Notes: generated by a model not told the origin, from the letters alone. 64,000 bases of DNA from an uncultured Pelosinus sp. (GCA_900550105.1 URQW01000001.1:213071-277070); one strand, 5' to 3'. Counted from the stretch's first letter, positions 33,291 through 43,501 are shown. Numbers and translations: made by a program.

Positions 33291-35093
33291 TTATTTTGCG
33301 TCTTCTACCAGTTTTGTCGAAATACCTTCGGCATGTTGCTGGCGAATGGAAATCCAAGTACGAACCGCATCAGCCACAACAAAGATGATGAGTACTATCA
33401 TAATGGCACTAGCTGCTGCCAAGAGATAATTGTTTTTCGGCAAATAGTTATCAACAATATTCAAATACCCAGCGGCAATTGTCGTGATGCCCAAGAAGGT
33501 CATGGGAATAATTGTCGTCCAAGTGTATTTGTCTTTACCCATTCTAAAGAGCACCGTCGTACCAATTGCCAAAGCCATGGTCGCTAGCAGCTGATTGGCT
33601 ACACCGAAGAGCGGCCAAATGGTGGAAATGCTGCCGCCATATACAAGGTAGCCCCAAGCAAAACTCATTAAGGCACTAGAAATGACGATACCAGGGAACC
33701 AATGTACATCACCGAACGGTTTGTAGATTTTACCGCCAATATCTTGAATCAGATAACGACCAGCACGAGTTCCGGCATCAATCGTTGTTAAGATAAAGAG
33801 GGCTTCAAACATGATGGCAAAGTGATACCAGAAGGACATGAGACCTTTTAAACCAGGGATGTTGGAGAAAATATGAGCCATGCCAACAGCCAAGGAAACA
33901 GCGCCGCCAGGACGACCAGCAACATCTTCGCCCACCATCTGGCTAAGCTGATGCAATTCTACCGGAGTCATACCCAGTTTTGCGAAAGCTTCCACTGATA
34001 CATTGATTGCAAAGTAATCGGCCGGAATCATGCTAGTAGCTGCAATAAGAGCCATTAAGCCAACAAAGGACTCAGTCAGCATCGCACCGAAGCCGACAGC
34101 TTTCATATCCAGTTCGTTCGTAAGCATTTTCGGTGTTGTGCCCGCACTAACCATCGCATGGAAACCAGAAATAGCGCCGCAAGCAATCGTAATGAACACG
34201 AACGGCCAAACGGGACCAGGGATAATCGGACCGCCGCCGCCAGCAAACTGCGATACAGCAGGCATATGCAGCGTAGGCTGTACAATAATAATGCCTAGGG
34301 CCAAAGCAGCAATCGTACCGACTTTCATGTATGTTACCAAATAGTCGCGAGGAGCTAACAGCAGCCATACAGGAATCGTACAAGCAACGGCACCGTAAAC
34401 AGCAAGGATAATACTGAGTTGAGTCCGTTCAAAGATAAAGTAAGGAGCCAATGAAGAATCCTGTACCCAAGAACCAGCAAATACAGCAAACAAAATCAAG
34501 GATACGCCGATAATCGTAGCTTCCCGAATCTGACCGGGACGCAAAAAGCGAAGATACACGCCGATAAACAGAGCAATCGGCAGAGTCATAAATACCGTAA
34601 AGGTGCCCCAAGGGCTGTGATAAAGCGCATTAACTACGGCAATAGCCAAACCAGCCATCGTAATAATCAAGATAAAGAGTACAGCAATGGTGGTAGCCCA
34701 ACCAGACGCTTTACTGATTTCCAGCTTAGCAATCTCGGCAATGGACTTGCCGCCATGACGAACTGAGCAAAATAGAACTACCATATCATGGACTGCACCA
34801 CCAAGTACAGCGCCAATTAAGAGCCATAAGGTACCGGGAAGATAACCGAACTGCGCTGCTAGCACAGGACCAACTAGTGGGCCAGCGCCGGCAATTGCGG
34901 CAAAGTGATGTCCAAAAACTACAAATTTGTTAGTAGGCACGAAATCGCGGCCATCACTGTATTTCACAGCAGGTGTAACACGATTGCCATCAAGAGTAAG
35001 CACTTTCGCCGCCATAAAGGCGCCATAATAGCGATAGGCCAAAGTAAGAACGAGAGCAGCAATAATAACAAGATAAAGACCATTCATAACCAT
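33291..35093 (-). CDS. CstA-type carbon starvation/pyruvate transporter
   Basis: A 600-residue membrane protein with some 16 hydrophobic segments. It has the family hallmarks FVVFGHHFAAIAGAGPLVGPVLAAQFGYLPGTLW near the N-terminus and GFHAMVSAGTTPKM in the middle. Relatives BtsT and CstA import pyruvate or peptides in E. coli. GAGGAGG precedes the ATG. The adjacent LytS/LytTR two-component genes just upstream make a pyruvate-responsive transporter the best guess, by analogy with BtsS-BtsR-BtsT. Confidence 0.9.
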   Translation of the reverse strand: MVMNGLYLVIIAALVLTLAYRYYGAFMAAKVLTLDGNRVTPAVKYSDGRDFVPTNKFVVFGHHFAAIAGAGPLVGPVLAAQFGYLPGTLWLLIGAVLGGAVHDMVVLFCSVRHGGKSIAEIAKLEISKASGWATTIAVLFILIITMAGLAIAVVNALYHSPWGTFTVFMTLPIALFIGVYLRFLRPGQIREATIIGVSLILFAVFAGSWVQDSSLAPYFIFERTQLSIILAVYGAVACTIPVWLLLAPRDYLVTYMKVGTIAALALGIIIVQPTLHMPAVSQFAGGGGPIIPGPVWPFVFITIACGAISGFHAMVSAGTTPKMLTNELDMKAVGFGAMLTESFVGLMALIAATSMIPADYFAINVSVEAFAKLGMTPVELHQLSQMVGEDVAGRPGGAVSLAVGMAHIFSNIPGLKGLMSFWYHFAIMFEALFILTTIDAGTRAGRYLIQDIGGKIYKPFGDVHWFPGIVISSALMSFAWGYLVYGGSISTIWPLFGVANQLLATMALAIGTTVLFRMGKDKYTWTTIIPMTFLGITTIAAGYLNIVDNYLPKNNYLLAAASAIMIVLIIFVVADAVRTWISIRQQHAEGISTKLVEDAK

Positions 35094-35155
35094 TATTTTT
35101 TCCTCCTCTTAGAATCAATAAATTCGAAACCGTAAGAATAATTCCACAATCCGTA

Positions 35156-35172
35156 TTTTACTGTTTTTACTG
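35156..35172 (-). promoter_or_regulatory. Direct repeat upstream of the CstA-type gene
   Basis: Two copies of CAGTAAAA on the minus strand, start to start 9 bases apart, about 65 bases before the gene. LytTR regulators bind short direct repeats, so this is a candidate site, though the spacing is shorter than the usual one. Confidence 0.3.
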
Positions 35173-35209
35173 AATCTTAACTACAAAAATCCTCTGAGGA
35201 GAAGAAAAA

Positions 35210-35236
35210 GCAGGCTCATCGGAAATATGAGCCTGC
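35210..35236 (-). terminator. Terminator after the LytTR regulator gene
   Basis: GCAGGCTCAT and ATGAGCCTGC around a 7-base loop, followed by TTTTTCTTC on the minus strand. Confidence 0.85.
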
Positions 35237-35268
35237 CAGTGGAAAAGAAAACAGCCGGAAATCTTGCT

Positions 35269-36027
35269 TTATTTCAGACCGAAAATCTCTTTGATCTCTT
35301 TGATTTTTGTTTTGCTTACAGGAATCTCAACCGCACCAGCCGAGTTTACTTTAAGCCAATAGGTCCCTTTGAACCAGGGAATCACTTCTTTTACTTTATT
35401 CAAATTCACAATATAACTTTTATGAACCCGGAGTAGTTCTGTCCCTTTCGTCCGCTCCTCAATTTCTGCCAGCGTCCCCTGATAGCCATACTGCTCTTTA
35501 GCCGTAACCAGCGTAACAAGACCACCCTCTGTGGTCACATAGACAATGTCATCATAGTGAATCAACACAATCTTGCCATTTTTCTCAGCTGGCAGTTTGT
35601 TTAGCGCCACTTTCTGCGTTTCAATAGCCGCATCAATTCGCTGTCCCGCCGCCTGCCATTCCGCTGTTCGATATGTTTTCAACCGCTTAACAGCGGCATG
35701 AATCCGCTCTACTTCAAAAGGCTTTAACACATAATCGACAGCACCGATTTCAAATGCCTTAATGGCATAGTCGTCATAGGCTGTAGCAAAAATAACAAGA
35801 GTCTCCGGCAAAATCTTCCGAATCACAGCAGCTGCCTCTAAGCCGTTCATTCCGCGCATGGCAATATCCATAAAAACCACATGGGGCTTTAAATCAGCCG
35901 CTAGCGAAATCGCGGCTGCACCGCTGTCGGCCTGTCCTACTACGTCAATCCCACTCGCCAACGACAGCAGATAGACGAGTTCATCACGAGCTGGCGTCTC
36001 ATCATCAACTACAAGTGTTCTAAGCAC
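35269..36027 (-). CDS. LytTR-type response regulator
   Basis: A two-component response regulator. The receiver domain (about residues 1-120) has DDETPARDE acidic pocket, phospho-acceptor Asp54 in VVFMDIAMRGMNG, FATAYDD and the Lys in VLKPF. The C-terminal LytTR DNA-binding domain (about 150-250) has IVYVTTEGGLVTL, LLRVHKSYIVNLNKV and GAVEIPVSKTKIKEIKEIF. It overlaps the kinase gene by 8 bases. It probably activates the downstream CstA-type gene. Confidence 0.93.
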   Translation of the reverse strand: MLRTLVVDDETPARDELVYLLSLASGIDVVGQADSGAAAISLAADLKPHVVFMDIAMRGMNGLEAAAVIRKILPETLVIFATAYDDYAIKAFEIGAVDYVLKPFEVERIHAAVKRLKTYRTAEWQAAGQRIDAAIETQKVALNKLPAEKNGKIVLIHYDDIVYVTTEGGLVTLVTAKEQYGYQGTLAEIEERTKGTELLRVHKSYIVNLNKVKEVIPWFKGTYWLKVNSAGAVEIPVSKTKIKEIKEIFGLK

Positions 36028-37717
36028 AATCCTCTACCTCCTTATCAAGGCACTTCGGAAAATACATACGTACCGTCGTTCCTATCCCGACTTCGCTTTC
36101 TAGTTGAATGCCATATTTATGCCCATACAGACCGCGCAACCGCTCATGCACATTCACAAGGCCAATCGCCTCACTGGCACTTTCCTCCAAAGGATTCACA
36201 ATCGTCAAATCCATGCCCACGCCATCATCAATGATTTCCACAATCACATCGTCGCTAAGCATGCGAACCCGCAGAATAATCTTACCGCCAGCTTCCTTCG
36301 GCTGCAATCCGTGCTTAATCGCATTTTCCACCAGTGGTTGAATGCTCAGCGACGGAATCAAATAATGATCGCTGTGATGATCAATTTCTTTTACCACAAG
36401 CAGCTTGTCACCATGCCGGGCCTGCTCTATCGTTAGATAACTTTCTACCTGGGCAATTTCTTCAACAATGGGAATCATTTTCCCCGTCTTGTGTAGCGTA
36501 AAGCGGAATAAGGCTGCTAAATTAGCAAGAAGACCACGCGCCTGCTCCGGCTTTGTTCTCACCAGAGATGTGATCGTATTTAAGGTATTAAAGAAAAAAT
36601 GCGGATTAATCTGTGCGTACAGAGCCTTTAATTCGGAACGAGACGCCAGCTTCGCCTGACGATCAATTTCCGTAAGCTCTAGCTGTGTAGAGAAAAGCTG
36701 CGCCAACCCTTCCGCAAAGACAATATCCGAATGAACGACAGCTCGCTCTGCCGTATAGTACAGTTTTAATGTGCCAATTACCTCGCCAGCCTGTACTAAG
36801 GGAACGACAACCGCGCTGGCCAGCTTACACTGCGGCCGCGAACAGCCAATCTCACTTTTTTCCTGAGCCACAATCGGTGCGCCTGTCGTAAGCGCTTTTC
36901 GCGTAATTTGCGTCAACTTCGATAAATGAGGCGCATGATGATCCGCTTCGGCGCCGACATAAGCCAGCACCTGCTCCGTATCCGTTACAGCCACAGCGTT
37001 ATAATCGGCAGCCTCATAAATAATTTTAGCTGTAGCCAGCGCCGACTCGCTGTTTAACCCCCGGCGAAGATAGGGCAACGTTTTGGCGGCAATATTCAAG
37101 GCCTTCTGCGATTTTTCCGCACCAATCTTATCTTGCACCGTCATCGCCGTCTTAATGATTACCATAAAAATCGCAACGCCTGTACCATTTACAATCGTCA
37201 TAGGCACAGCAATTTCACCAACAAGTTTTGCCGCCAATTCATAGGGCGTCGCCGTGAGCAAAATAATGCCCATCTGCATCGCCTCGCCCAAAAAGCCGCC
37301 AACAAAAGCTACCCACAAGGGGAGTGGCTTGCGCGGATAGAGCTGATAAATCAATCCAGCCAAAATCCCCTCGCAAATACTAGAAAGAGTACAAGAAAAC
37401 GCCGTGAACCCACCGAGAAAATACCGATGCCCCCCAGCAATCATCCCAGTAAGCAGCCCTACTACAGGGCCACCGACAAATCCCGCTGCCATAACACCGA
37501 CAACACGAAAATTCGCCAAAGCATCATCAATGGGAATCCCCGCGTAGGTTCCAAAAATCCCAATCGCCCCAAAAGCAGCGCTCACCAATAATTTATCCTG
37601 CCACTGACTTTGTCTGTAAACAATCCGGCGAAACAGCTTGGTCTGCGATAATACAAAAGCCAGCGTCGCCGCCAGCGTCATGCGCTGAAAGAGTTCAAAG
37701 AGCAAACTTATATCCAT
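36020..37717 (-). CDS. LytS-family sensor histidine kinase
   Basis: An inner-membrane kinase. A 5TM-LYT sensor region with several membrane segments covers about residues 1-200, with the GxxxGxxxG-rich FVGGPVVGLLTGMIAGGHRYFLGG stretch; a GAF-like domain follows (about 215-345). The kinase part has ALYAQINPHFFFNTLNTI (phospho-His in NPHFFFN), LIPSLSIQPLVENAIKHG and the ATP lid DDGVGM. The ATG at 37717 has GAGGTGA upstream and is preferred to the longer frame. It signals to the LytTR regulator. Relatives BtsS and PftS sense pyruvate. Confidence 0.92.
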   Translation of the reverse strand: MDISLLFELFQRMTLAATLAFVLSQTKLFRRIVYRQSQWQDKLLVSAAFGAIGIFGTYAGIPIDDALANFRVVGVMAAGFVGGPVVGLLTGMIAGGHRYFLGGFTAFSCTLSSICEGILAGLIYQLYPRKPLPLWVAFVGGFLGEAMQMGIILLTATPYELAAKLVGEIAVPMTIVNGTGVAIFMVIIKTAMTVQDKIGAEKSQKALNIAAKTLPYLRRGLNSESALATAKIIYEAADYNAVAVTDTEQVLAYVGAEADHHAPHLSKLTQITRKALTTGAPIVAQEKSEIGCSRPQCKLASAVVVPLVQAGEVIGTLKLYYTAERAVVHSDIVFAEGLAQLFSTQLELTEIDRQAKLASRSELKALYAQINPHFFFNTLNTITSLVRTKPEQARGLLANLAALFRFTLHKTGKMIPIVEEIAQVESYLTIEQARHGDKLLVVKEIDHHSDHYLIPSLSIQPLVENAIKHGLQPKEAGGKIILRVRMLSDDVIVEIIDDGVGMDLTIVNPLEESASEAIGLVNVHERLRGLYGHKYGIQLESEVGIGTTVRMYFPKCLDKEVEDCA

Positions 37718-37844
37718 TGACTTCACCTCAAAAATTAAAAGCTCTATTGGAAGAGTACCACGAAACCGTACCATTGACAATGACTCTGCTGAAAGAGGAT
37801 TTTACCGCAAAGGTAGGGAAACCTATAGACGATAAATCGAAAAG

Positions 37845-40034
37845 TTGGTGAAGGAATTGGATATACAAACTCTTTCGGCGCTCATTGCCGGTGAACTGAG
37901 ATTAAAACAGCACCAGGTCAGCGCTGCTGTTACCTTATTAGATGAAGGAAATACACTTCCCTTTATCGCCCGCTACCGTAAGGAAGCTACCGGCGAACTT
38001 GATGAAGAACAGCTCCGTCAAGTCGAAGAACGCGCTCAATACTTACGCAACCTGGCGAAGCGGCGCGAAGATATTCTCGCAAGTATTACTGAACAAGGTA
38101 AACTGACTGAGGAGTTAGCAGCAGCGATTCAGGCCTGTACGAAACTGCAGGAATTAGAAGATCTCTATCTCCCCTTTAAACAAAAAAAACGTACCAGAGC
38201 GCAGATCGCCCGGGAACGAGGCCTAGAACCGCTGGCGCAAACCCTCCTGGATCAAACGCTCACATCAGGCGATCCTTTAGCAGTAGCTGCCCCCTATATA
38301 AATGAAGAGAAAGAAATTCATAGCGCCGAAGATGCCCTGGCAGGCGCGCAAGATATTATTGCCGAACAAATGAGCGAGCGAGCTGATATTCGCGCTAAAC
38401 TTCGTGCCAGACTTTGGAATGATGCGGCCATTGCTACAAAGCTTACGGGCAGCGATGAAGACGGCAAAGAATTTATTATGTATAAAGACTATAGTGAACC
38501 AGTGAACCGGATTGTATCACATCGGATTTTAGCAATTAACCGCGGCGAAACAAAGGAAATTCTCAAAGTACAAATTGAGGCGCCTCACGATAAATACATT
38601 GAGTATCTTTGCCGGGAAATCATTAAAAATCCGTCTATTTTCAGCGAAATCATCACCGCTGCTATCACCGACGGCTATAAACGGTTACTCTTGCCAGCCT
38701 TAGAGCGGGAACTTCGCTCACGCCTTACGGAACTCGCTGAAGCGCAGGCGATCAAAGTCTTTGGCCTCAATCTGCGGCAACTGCTGTTACAGCAGCCGCT
38801 GGCAGGCTATACCGTAATGGGCCTTGATCCCGGCTTTCGCACTGGCTGCAAAATGGCGGTCGTAGCCCCTACTGGACAAGTCTTGGAAACAGCTACACTC
38901 TACATTACCCATAGCGATAATCAAAAACAGCAAGCTGCCGATAAAATTCTCGCCGCAATTCAAAAACACGGCGTGAATCTTCTCTCGATTGGTAATGGCA
39001 CGGCGTCTTATGAAACCGAAGAGTTTGTAGCAAAACTAATTGCTGATCACAATTTATCGGCCCACTATCTCATTACAAATGAAGCAGGCGCTTCGGTCTA
39101 CTCAGCCTCCAAACTGGCCAGAGAAGAAATGCCGGATCTTGACGTATCCCTGCGGGGCGCGGTATCCATTGCCCGCCGAATCCAAGACCCTTTAGCCGAG
39201 CTTGTAAAAATCGATCCAAAATCGATTGGTGTCGGCCAATATCAACATGATGTCAATCAAAAAGAACTAACCCAGACACTAGCTCATGTCGTTGAATCCA
39301 GTGTAAACCATGTGGGCGTAGAACTAAATACCGCTTCGCCGGAGCTCTTAAAATATGTGGCAGGCGTCAGCGCCGCTGTAGCCAAAAACATCGTCGCCTA
39401 CCGGGATGAACAAGGTGTATTCAAATCCCGCAAAGAGCTATTAAAAGTAGCTCGACTTGGCCCCGCTGCCTTTACGCAGTGCGCTGGCTTTCTGCGTATC
39501 CAGCAAAGTAAAAATCCTCTAGATAATACGCCGGTTCATCCCGAATCCTATGAGCTAGCCGAAGCCATCTTAAAAGAACTGGGCCTTACGCCCAAAGAAT
39601 TATCGCGTAAGGAAATCCAGCCGCTAATCCAACAAAAATGTCAAGAAGCCGATGCTACGGCCATCGCGGCCAAGCTCAGTGCTGGCGAACCGACAGTTCG
39701 GGATATTCTAGCCGCTCTGGCCCGCCCCGGTCGTGACCCTCGGGAGGACCTGCCGAAACCGTTAATTCGCAAAAATATCGTAAAGCTTTCTGATATTCAA
39801 GCAGGCTCTCTCGTGCAAGGCGTTGTTCATAATGTAACAGACTTTGGCGCCTTCGTTGATATTGGCATTAAAATTAAAGGCCTAGTGCATCGCTCTGAAC
39901 TAAGTAACAAACGGTTTCGCCACCCTATCGACGTGATCTCCGTTGGTGATATTGTGACCTGCTTAGTGCTGAGTGTTGACGAAAGTAGAAATCGGATCGG
40001 ACTCAGCATCAAACAAGTAAAAGAAGAAAAATAA
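37845..40034 (+). CDS. tex: Tex-family RNA-binding transcription accessory protein
   Basis: A 729-residue cytoplasmic protein with the Tex order: N-terminal helical region with LPFIARYRKEATGELDEEQLR, the YqgF-like domain beginning VMGLDPGFRTGCKMAVV (about residue 325), paired helix-hairpin-helix motifs (GVSAAVAKNIVAYRDEQG) and a C-terminal S1 domain (about 648-720; GSLVQGVVHNVTDFGAFVDIG). The start is a GTG. It probably acts in transcription or ribosome-associated quality control. It stands alone, convergent with the fchA-like gene. Confidence 0.95.
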   Translation: MVKELDIQTLSALIAGELRLKQHQVSAAVTLLDEGNTLPFIARYRKEATGELDEEQLRQVEERAQYLRNLAKRREDILASITEQGKLTEELAAAIQACTKLQELEDLYLPFKQKKRTRAQIARERGLEPLAQTLLDQTLTSGDPLAVAAPYINEEKEIHSAEDALAGAQDIIAEQMSERADIRAKLRARLWNDAAIATKLTGSDEDGKEFIMYKDYSEPVNRIVSHRILAINRGETKEILKVQIEAPHDKYIEYLCREIIKNPSIFSEIITAAITDGYKRLLLPALERELRSRLTELAEAQAIKVFGLNLRQLLLQQPLAGYTVMGLDPGFRTGCKMAVVAPTGQVLETATLYITHSDNQKQQAADKILAAIQKHGVNLLSIGNGTASYETEEFVAKLIADHNLSAHYLITNEAGASVYSASKLAREEMPDLDVSLRGAVSIARRIQDPLAELVKIDPKSIGVGQYQHDVNQKELTQTLAHVVESSVNHVGVELNTASPELLKYVAGVSAAVAKNIVAYRDEQGVFKSRKELLKVARLGPAAFTQCAGFLRIQQSKNPLDNTPVHPESYELAEAILKELGLTPKELSRKEIQPLIQQKCQEADATAIAAKLSAGEPTVRDILAALARPGRDPREDLPKPLIRKNIVKLSDIQAGSLVQGVVHNVTDFGAFVDIGIKIKGLVHRSELSNKRFRHPIDVISVGDIVTCLVLSVDESRNRIGLSIKQVKEEK

Positions 40035-40061
40035 CAGTTTGAAATTGAAAGCAGAACAAGG

Positions 40062-40119
40062 GCTATCGTACTCCGTGTTTTCTCTGAAACCCACGGTTTG
40101 TGCGATAGCCCTTGTTGCT
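40062..40119. terminator. Bidirectional terminator between tex and the cyclodeaminase gene
   Basis: AACAAGGGCTATCG and CGATAGCCCTTGTT arms with a second small hairpin (CGTG-CACG) in the loop. Confidence 0.75.
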
Positions 40120-40137
40120 ATTAGCGCGCTATTTTTA

Positions 40138-40761
40138 TTACTTTTCGTGTAAGCGAATGAAACAAGCCTTTTGTAAAAACTCAGCCAGTTGTTTCCCTGA
40201 TGCTTCCAGCGACAGGATCTGCGTTTCATAGATAGAACGTTTTTCCGTCGAAGTGAGTAACGGTAAATTCGCATAAGCGCTCGCAGCCGCACCTTGAATG
40301 CCCGCCCCCAAGGCCGCCGCAGCTCCCGACACTTCACTGACTAGCGGCGCGGCAATCGTTGATACAACTTTTTCCGCCAACTGCAACGCCTGCAAACACG
40401 AAGACGCAATCGTCAGGGGAACTTCAATGGCGCCGCAAACGGCTTCTTCTAATTCCGCTTCCACTGGGGTAGTTTGCATTTTCTCCTGTGCCGCCAGTAC
40501 CGCCGCAAAAGCTGCCGAGTCCTGATCAACAAGGCGCAATAGCCATTGGTGCAAGGCCCTCAGTTCCGGCAAGAGTTGCATTCTTTCTCCATTCGTAATT
40601 TTTTGCTGATGGGCAGCGAACGTTTCACCGCCTGTTGCCATTTCTAACAAACTAATTCCTAAAAGTCCCATAACGGCCGCTGCGCTGCCGCCTCCCGGTC
40701 CTGTCGAAAAATCAGCAAGACTTCGCGCAAAATCGCGAACCGACAAATTAATGTAATCCAA
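40138..40761 (-). CDS. fchA: Methenyl-tetrahydrofolate cyclohydrolase / formiminotransferase-cyclodeaminase family protein
   Basis: A 207-residue helical protein beginning LSVRDFARSLADFSTGPGGGSAAAVMGLLGISLLEM. The GPGGGSAAA motif is the FTCD_C/FchA signature. FchA converts methenyl- to formyl-THF in anaerobes, and cyclodeaminases release ammonia from formimino-THF. Without partner folate genes nearby the exact reaction is uncertain. The start is a TTG with AGGATGG upstream. Confidence 0.82.
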   Translation of the reverse strand: MDYINLSVRDFARSLADFSTGPGGGSAAAVMGLLGISLLEMATGGETFAAHQQKITNGERMQLLPELRALHQWLLRLVDQDSAAFAAVLAAQEKMQTTPVEAELEEAVCGAIEVPLTIASSCLQALQLAEKVVSTIAAPLVSEVSGAAAALGAGIQGAAASAYANLPLLTSTEKRSIYETQILSLEASGKQLAEFLQKACFIRLHEK

Positions 40762-40779
40762 AATACACCATCCTATTCC

Positions 40780-42411
40780 TTACTCTACACTCAGATAAAA
40801 ATGATAGTTAGGCTGACCGCCGTAATACACTTCCACCTCTAATGCCGGAAAAGCCCAGCCAAGATCAGAAGCCATTTCTTCCGCTGCCGCTTCACTTACC
40901 GAATCGCCATAATACAACGTAATCAAGGAAGATTCTTTTTGTACCAGCTTGGCGGCCAGTTCCTTCAACGCAGCAAACAGCGTTTCAGCAGAGCAAACGA
41001 CTTTGCTGCCCTTAAGACCGATATATTCACCGGTTTTTACGGGGTTCCCCTGCACCACACTGTCACGCACCGCTTGCGTCACACTGCCTGACTGTACGGC
41101 CTCAGCCGCTTCCTTCATGTTTTTCAGATTTTCTTCTAGCGAAAGCGCCTCTTGGAAGGCCGTTAACGCCGCCAGCCCCTGAGGAATCGTCGTCGTCGGA
41201 ATCATTTCCAAGCGTTCGCCTAATAACTTTTTCGCCTGCGCAGCTGCTAACACAATATTTTTATTATTAGGCAGCAAAATATAGCGTTCTGCCTGTCCGG
41301 AATGAACCGCCGCTACAAAATCCTCGACAGGTGGATTCATGGTCTGACCGCCAGCAATACATTGCGCTGCGCCCAGCTCTGCCATAATTTTTTCCAGCCC
41401 ATCGCCAGACACGACAGATATTACCGAAAGCTTTTTCACAGGTGCCGCATTATAATGCTGAAGATGCTGGTGTTGATCGGCCATATTGTCAATTTTAATT
41501 TTATGAACAGCCCCCCAGGTTAGCGCCTGCTCTAGGACAAGCCCTGGATGAGCGCTGTGAATATGCACCTTCACTAATTCATCGCCTGGCGCCACAATGA
41601 GTGATTCGCCAAAAGGCTGTAAAACTTCCCGCACTTTTGCTACCGATAAGCTGCACGGCTGAACAATAAATTCCGTACAATAGGGGTGAGCGATCGTGAA
41701 GGTTTCCTGGCGACTGCCCGCAAACGCTACTGAAGCGGCGCTGGGCCCTTCCGAACTGCTAATTTGCGGCAGCGGCGCAGCTATACTTTTTCCGGCAAGT
41801 CCCTCGGCACAGCCCGCTAAGAAAGATAGCAAACCTTGTCCGCCAGCATCGACAACCCCAGCCGCTTTTAGGGCAGGCAAAAGGTCTGGCGTACGCTGTA
41901 AAGCTTCCTCGCCTGCCTGGATCGCTTCCGCTAAAATTTCCAAAAAGGGCTTTTCATCGCGTACCGCCCGATGAGCGCCTTTGGCAATACCCTTAGCCAC
42001 AGTTAAAATAGTACCTTCGACTGGTGTAGATACCGCCCGATAGGCATATAAAATCCCGTATTGAAAAGCTTTTCCTAGTTCGGAAGAGGTAGCTTTCTGC
42101 TTGCCAGTCAAACCACGCGCAAGCCCACGGAAAATCTGAGCCAGAATCACTCCCGAATTGCCTCTTGCGCCTAAAATAGCGCTATCAGACGCGCGCTTGC
42201 TTAAAAAACCAATCCCGCCTTGCGGCGCTTCTTCTAAGCCCTTCACTGCCGACTGAATTGTCAGCATCATATTCGTTCCTGTATCGCCATCAGGCACAGG
42301 AAATACATTTAAACGGTTAATCGCCTCATGATCACGCAAGAAAGCGCTGTAAGCCCCACGAATCATTTGGCGAAATTCTTCCCCATTAATCAATTTCGTT
42401 TCTTCTGTCAT
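40780..42411 (-). CDS. fakA: Fatty acid kinase subunit A (DhaL-DegV-like, DAK2)
   Basis: The ATP-binding half of the FakA-FakB fatty acid kinase, which phosphorylates exogenous fatty acids bound to FakB. An N-terminal DhaL domain (about residues 1-200) carries FPVPDGDTGTNM for Mg-ATP binding and ARGNSGVIL, followed by a middle domain with HIHSAHPGLVLEQAL and a C-terminal region with VISVVSGDGL and LLPNNKN. The ATG at 42411 (MTEETKL) with GAGGGG upstream is preferred over the longer frame. It is directly downstream of a DegV/FakB gene. Confidence 0.9.
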   Translation of the reverse strand: MTEETKLINGEEFRQMIRGAYSAFLRDHEAINRLNVFPVPDGDTGTNMMLTIQSAVKGLEEAPQGGIGFLSKRASDSAILGARGNSGVILAQIFRGLARGLTGKQKATSSELGKAFQYGILYAYRAVSTPVEGTILTVAKGIAKGAHRAVRDEKPFLEILAEAIQAGEEALQRTPDLLPALKAAGVVDAGGQGLLSFLAGCAEGLAGKSIAAPLPQISSSEGPSAASVAFAGSRQETFTIAHPYCTEFIVQPCSLSVAKVREVLQPFGESLIVAPGDELVKVHIHSAHPGLVLEQALTWGAVHKIKIDNMADQHQHLQHYNAAPVKKLSVISVVSGDGLEKIMAELGAAQCIAGGQTMNPPVEDFVAAVHSGQAERYILLPNNKNIVLAAAQAKKLLGERLEMIPTTTIPQGLAALTAFQEALSLEENLKNMKEAAEAVQSGSVTQAVRDSVVQGNPVKTGEYIGLKGSKVVCSAETLFAALKELAAKLVQKESSLITLYYGDSVSEAAAEEMASDLGWAFPALEVEVYYGGQPNYHFYLSVE

Positions 42412-42436
42412 CGTCTTTCCCCTCTCTTCAGCAGCC

Positions 42437-43294
42437 TTACAAGCGTTCTTGAACAATGACACCTACAAGACCGGGTCCCAAATGAGCCGCTAAAACAGAT
42501 CCGCCTGTCGATAAGGAAAAGGAAGCCTGCGGCAGACGTTCCTGCAAAACATCACGAAGCTTTTCGCCCTCATCTGCGGCGCCAATATGCACCACGCCAA
42601 AAGATTCAACCGATCGTTCCGCCGCAAGCTTGACGATTTCGTCAACCATGCGTTCAATCGCACGCGAACGGGTTCGAACCTTTTCTAAAATTTCCACCTT
42701 GCCTTCTACCAAATATAACACCGGTCGAATTTTTAAAATACCGCCAAATAATGCGGCAGCACCGCCGATTCGACCGCCCTTATGCAAATATTCCAATGTA
42801 CCAGGTACAAAAAAAGTATGATTCTTTGCGGCTAAATTGCGCAGCTTGGCCACAATTTCGGAAAAAGCAACGCCTTGCGCCGCAGCCGTTAGTGCATCCT
42901 CGGCTAACTGAACCATACCAATCGCCGTTGTTCCCGAATCAACTACGGCTATCTTGTCACAAGCGACAGAGCCGCACAGCGATTGCGCCAGCTTAGCGCT
43001 ACGGACCGTACCGCTAAGCGCAGCCGCCAAAGTAATCACCACTATTTCCGCCCCTTCTTGTAATAAGGGTTCAAATACGCCTTGAAAAACACCTGGCGCT
43101 GGTTGCGATGTTTTCGGAAAACCTTTTCCTTGATCAATCAGGGAAAAAAGGTCTTCTGCTTCTAATTCATTTTCTTTATATTCATGGCCGGCAAATTCTA
43201 CCGACAGCGGTACAATATGTACATTAGGATGCATAGCCAGCCACGCCGGATCAGGATGGGCCGTACTATCCATAACAATATGTAGGTTCATCAC
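42437..43294 (-). CDS. fakB: DegV-family fatty-acid-binding protein (FakB-like)
   Basis: Binds one fatty acid for phosphorylation by FakA. DSTAHPDPAW near the N-terminus, TSQPAPGVF, ITLAAALSGTVRSA and VVDSGTTAIGMVQL are the family's lipid-phosphate-binding stretches; FFVPGTLEYLHKGGRIGGAAALFGGILKIRPVL defines the C-terminal subdomain. It lies 25 bases upstream of fakA, so both subunits are probably made together. Confidence 0.9.
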   Translation of the reverse strand: MMNLHIVMDSTAHPDPAWLAMHPNVHIVPLSVEFAGHEYKENELEAEDLFSLIDQGKGFPKTSQPAPGVFQGVFEPLLQEGAEIVVITLAAALSGTVRSAKLAQSLCGSVACDKIAVVDSGTTAIGMVQLAEDALTAAAQGVAFSEIVAKLRNLAAKNHTFFVPGTLEYLHKGGRIGGAAALFGGILKIRPVLYLVEGKVEILEKVRTRSRAIERMVDEIVKLAAERSVESFGVVHIGAADEGEKLRDVLQERLPQASFSLSTGGSVLAAHLGPGLVGVIVQERL

Positions 43295-43501
43295 ACTAAG
43301 ACTCCTTTAATTCATCAGTTCTTTTACTATTGTATCAAATTATTTTCACGAAATATACAAAAAGAAGGCAGAGTAAAGCCATCGCACCGTTTGCCACAAT
43401 CAGACAAAAAGACTAATTTTTTTGTCTTTCTCTTTGAAAAAAAGGGGAAAAGGCGTTAAAGAACGAATTTTTTAAAAAACGTTTGAAAGAGGAGTTTATA
43501 A

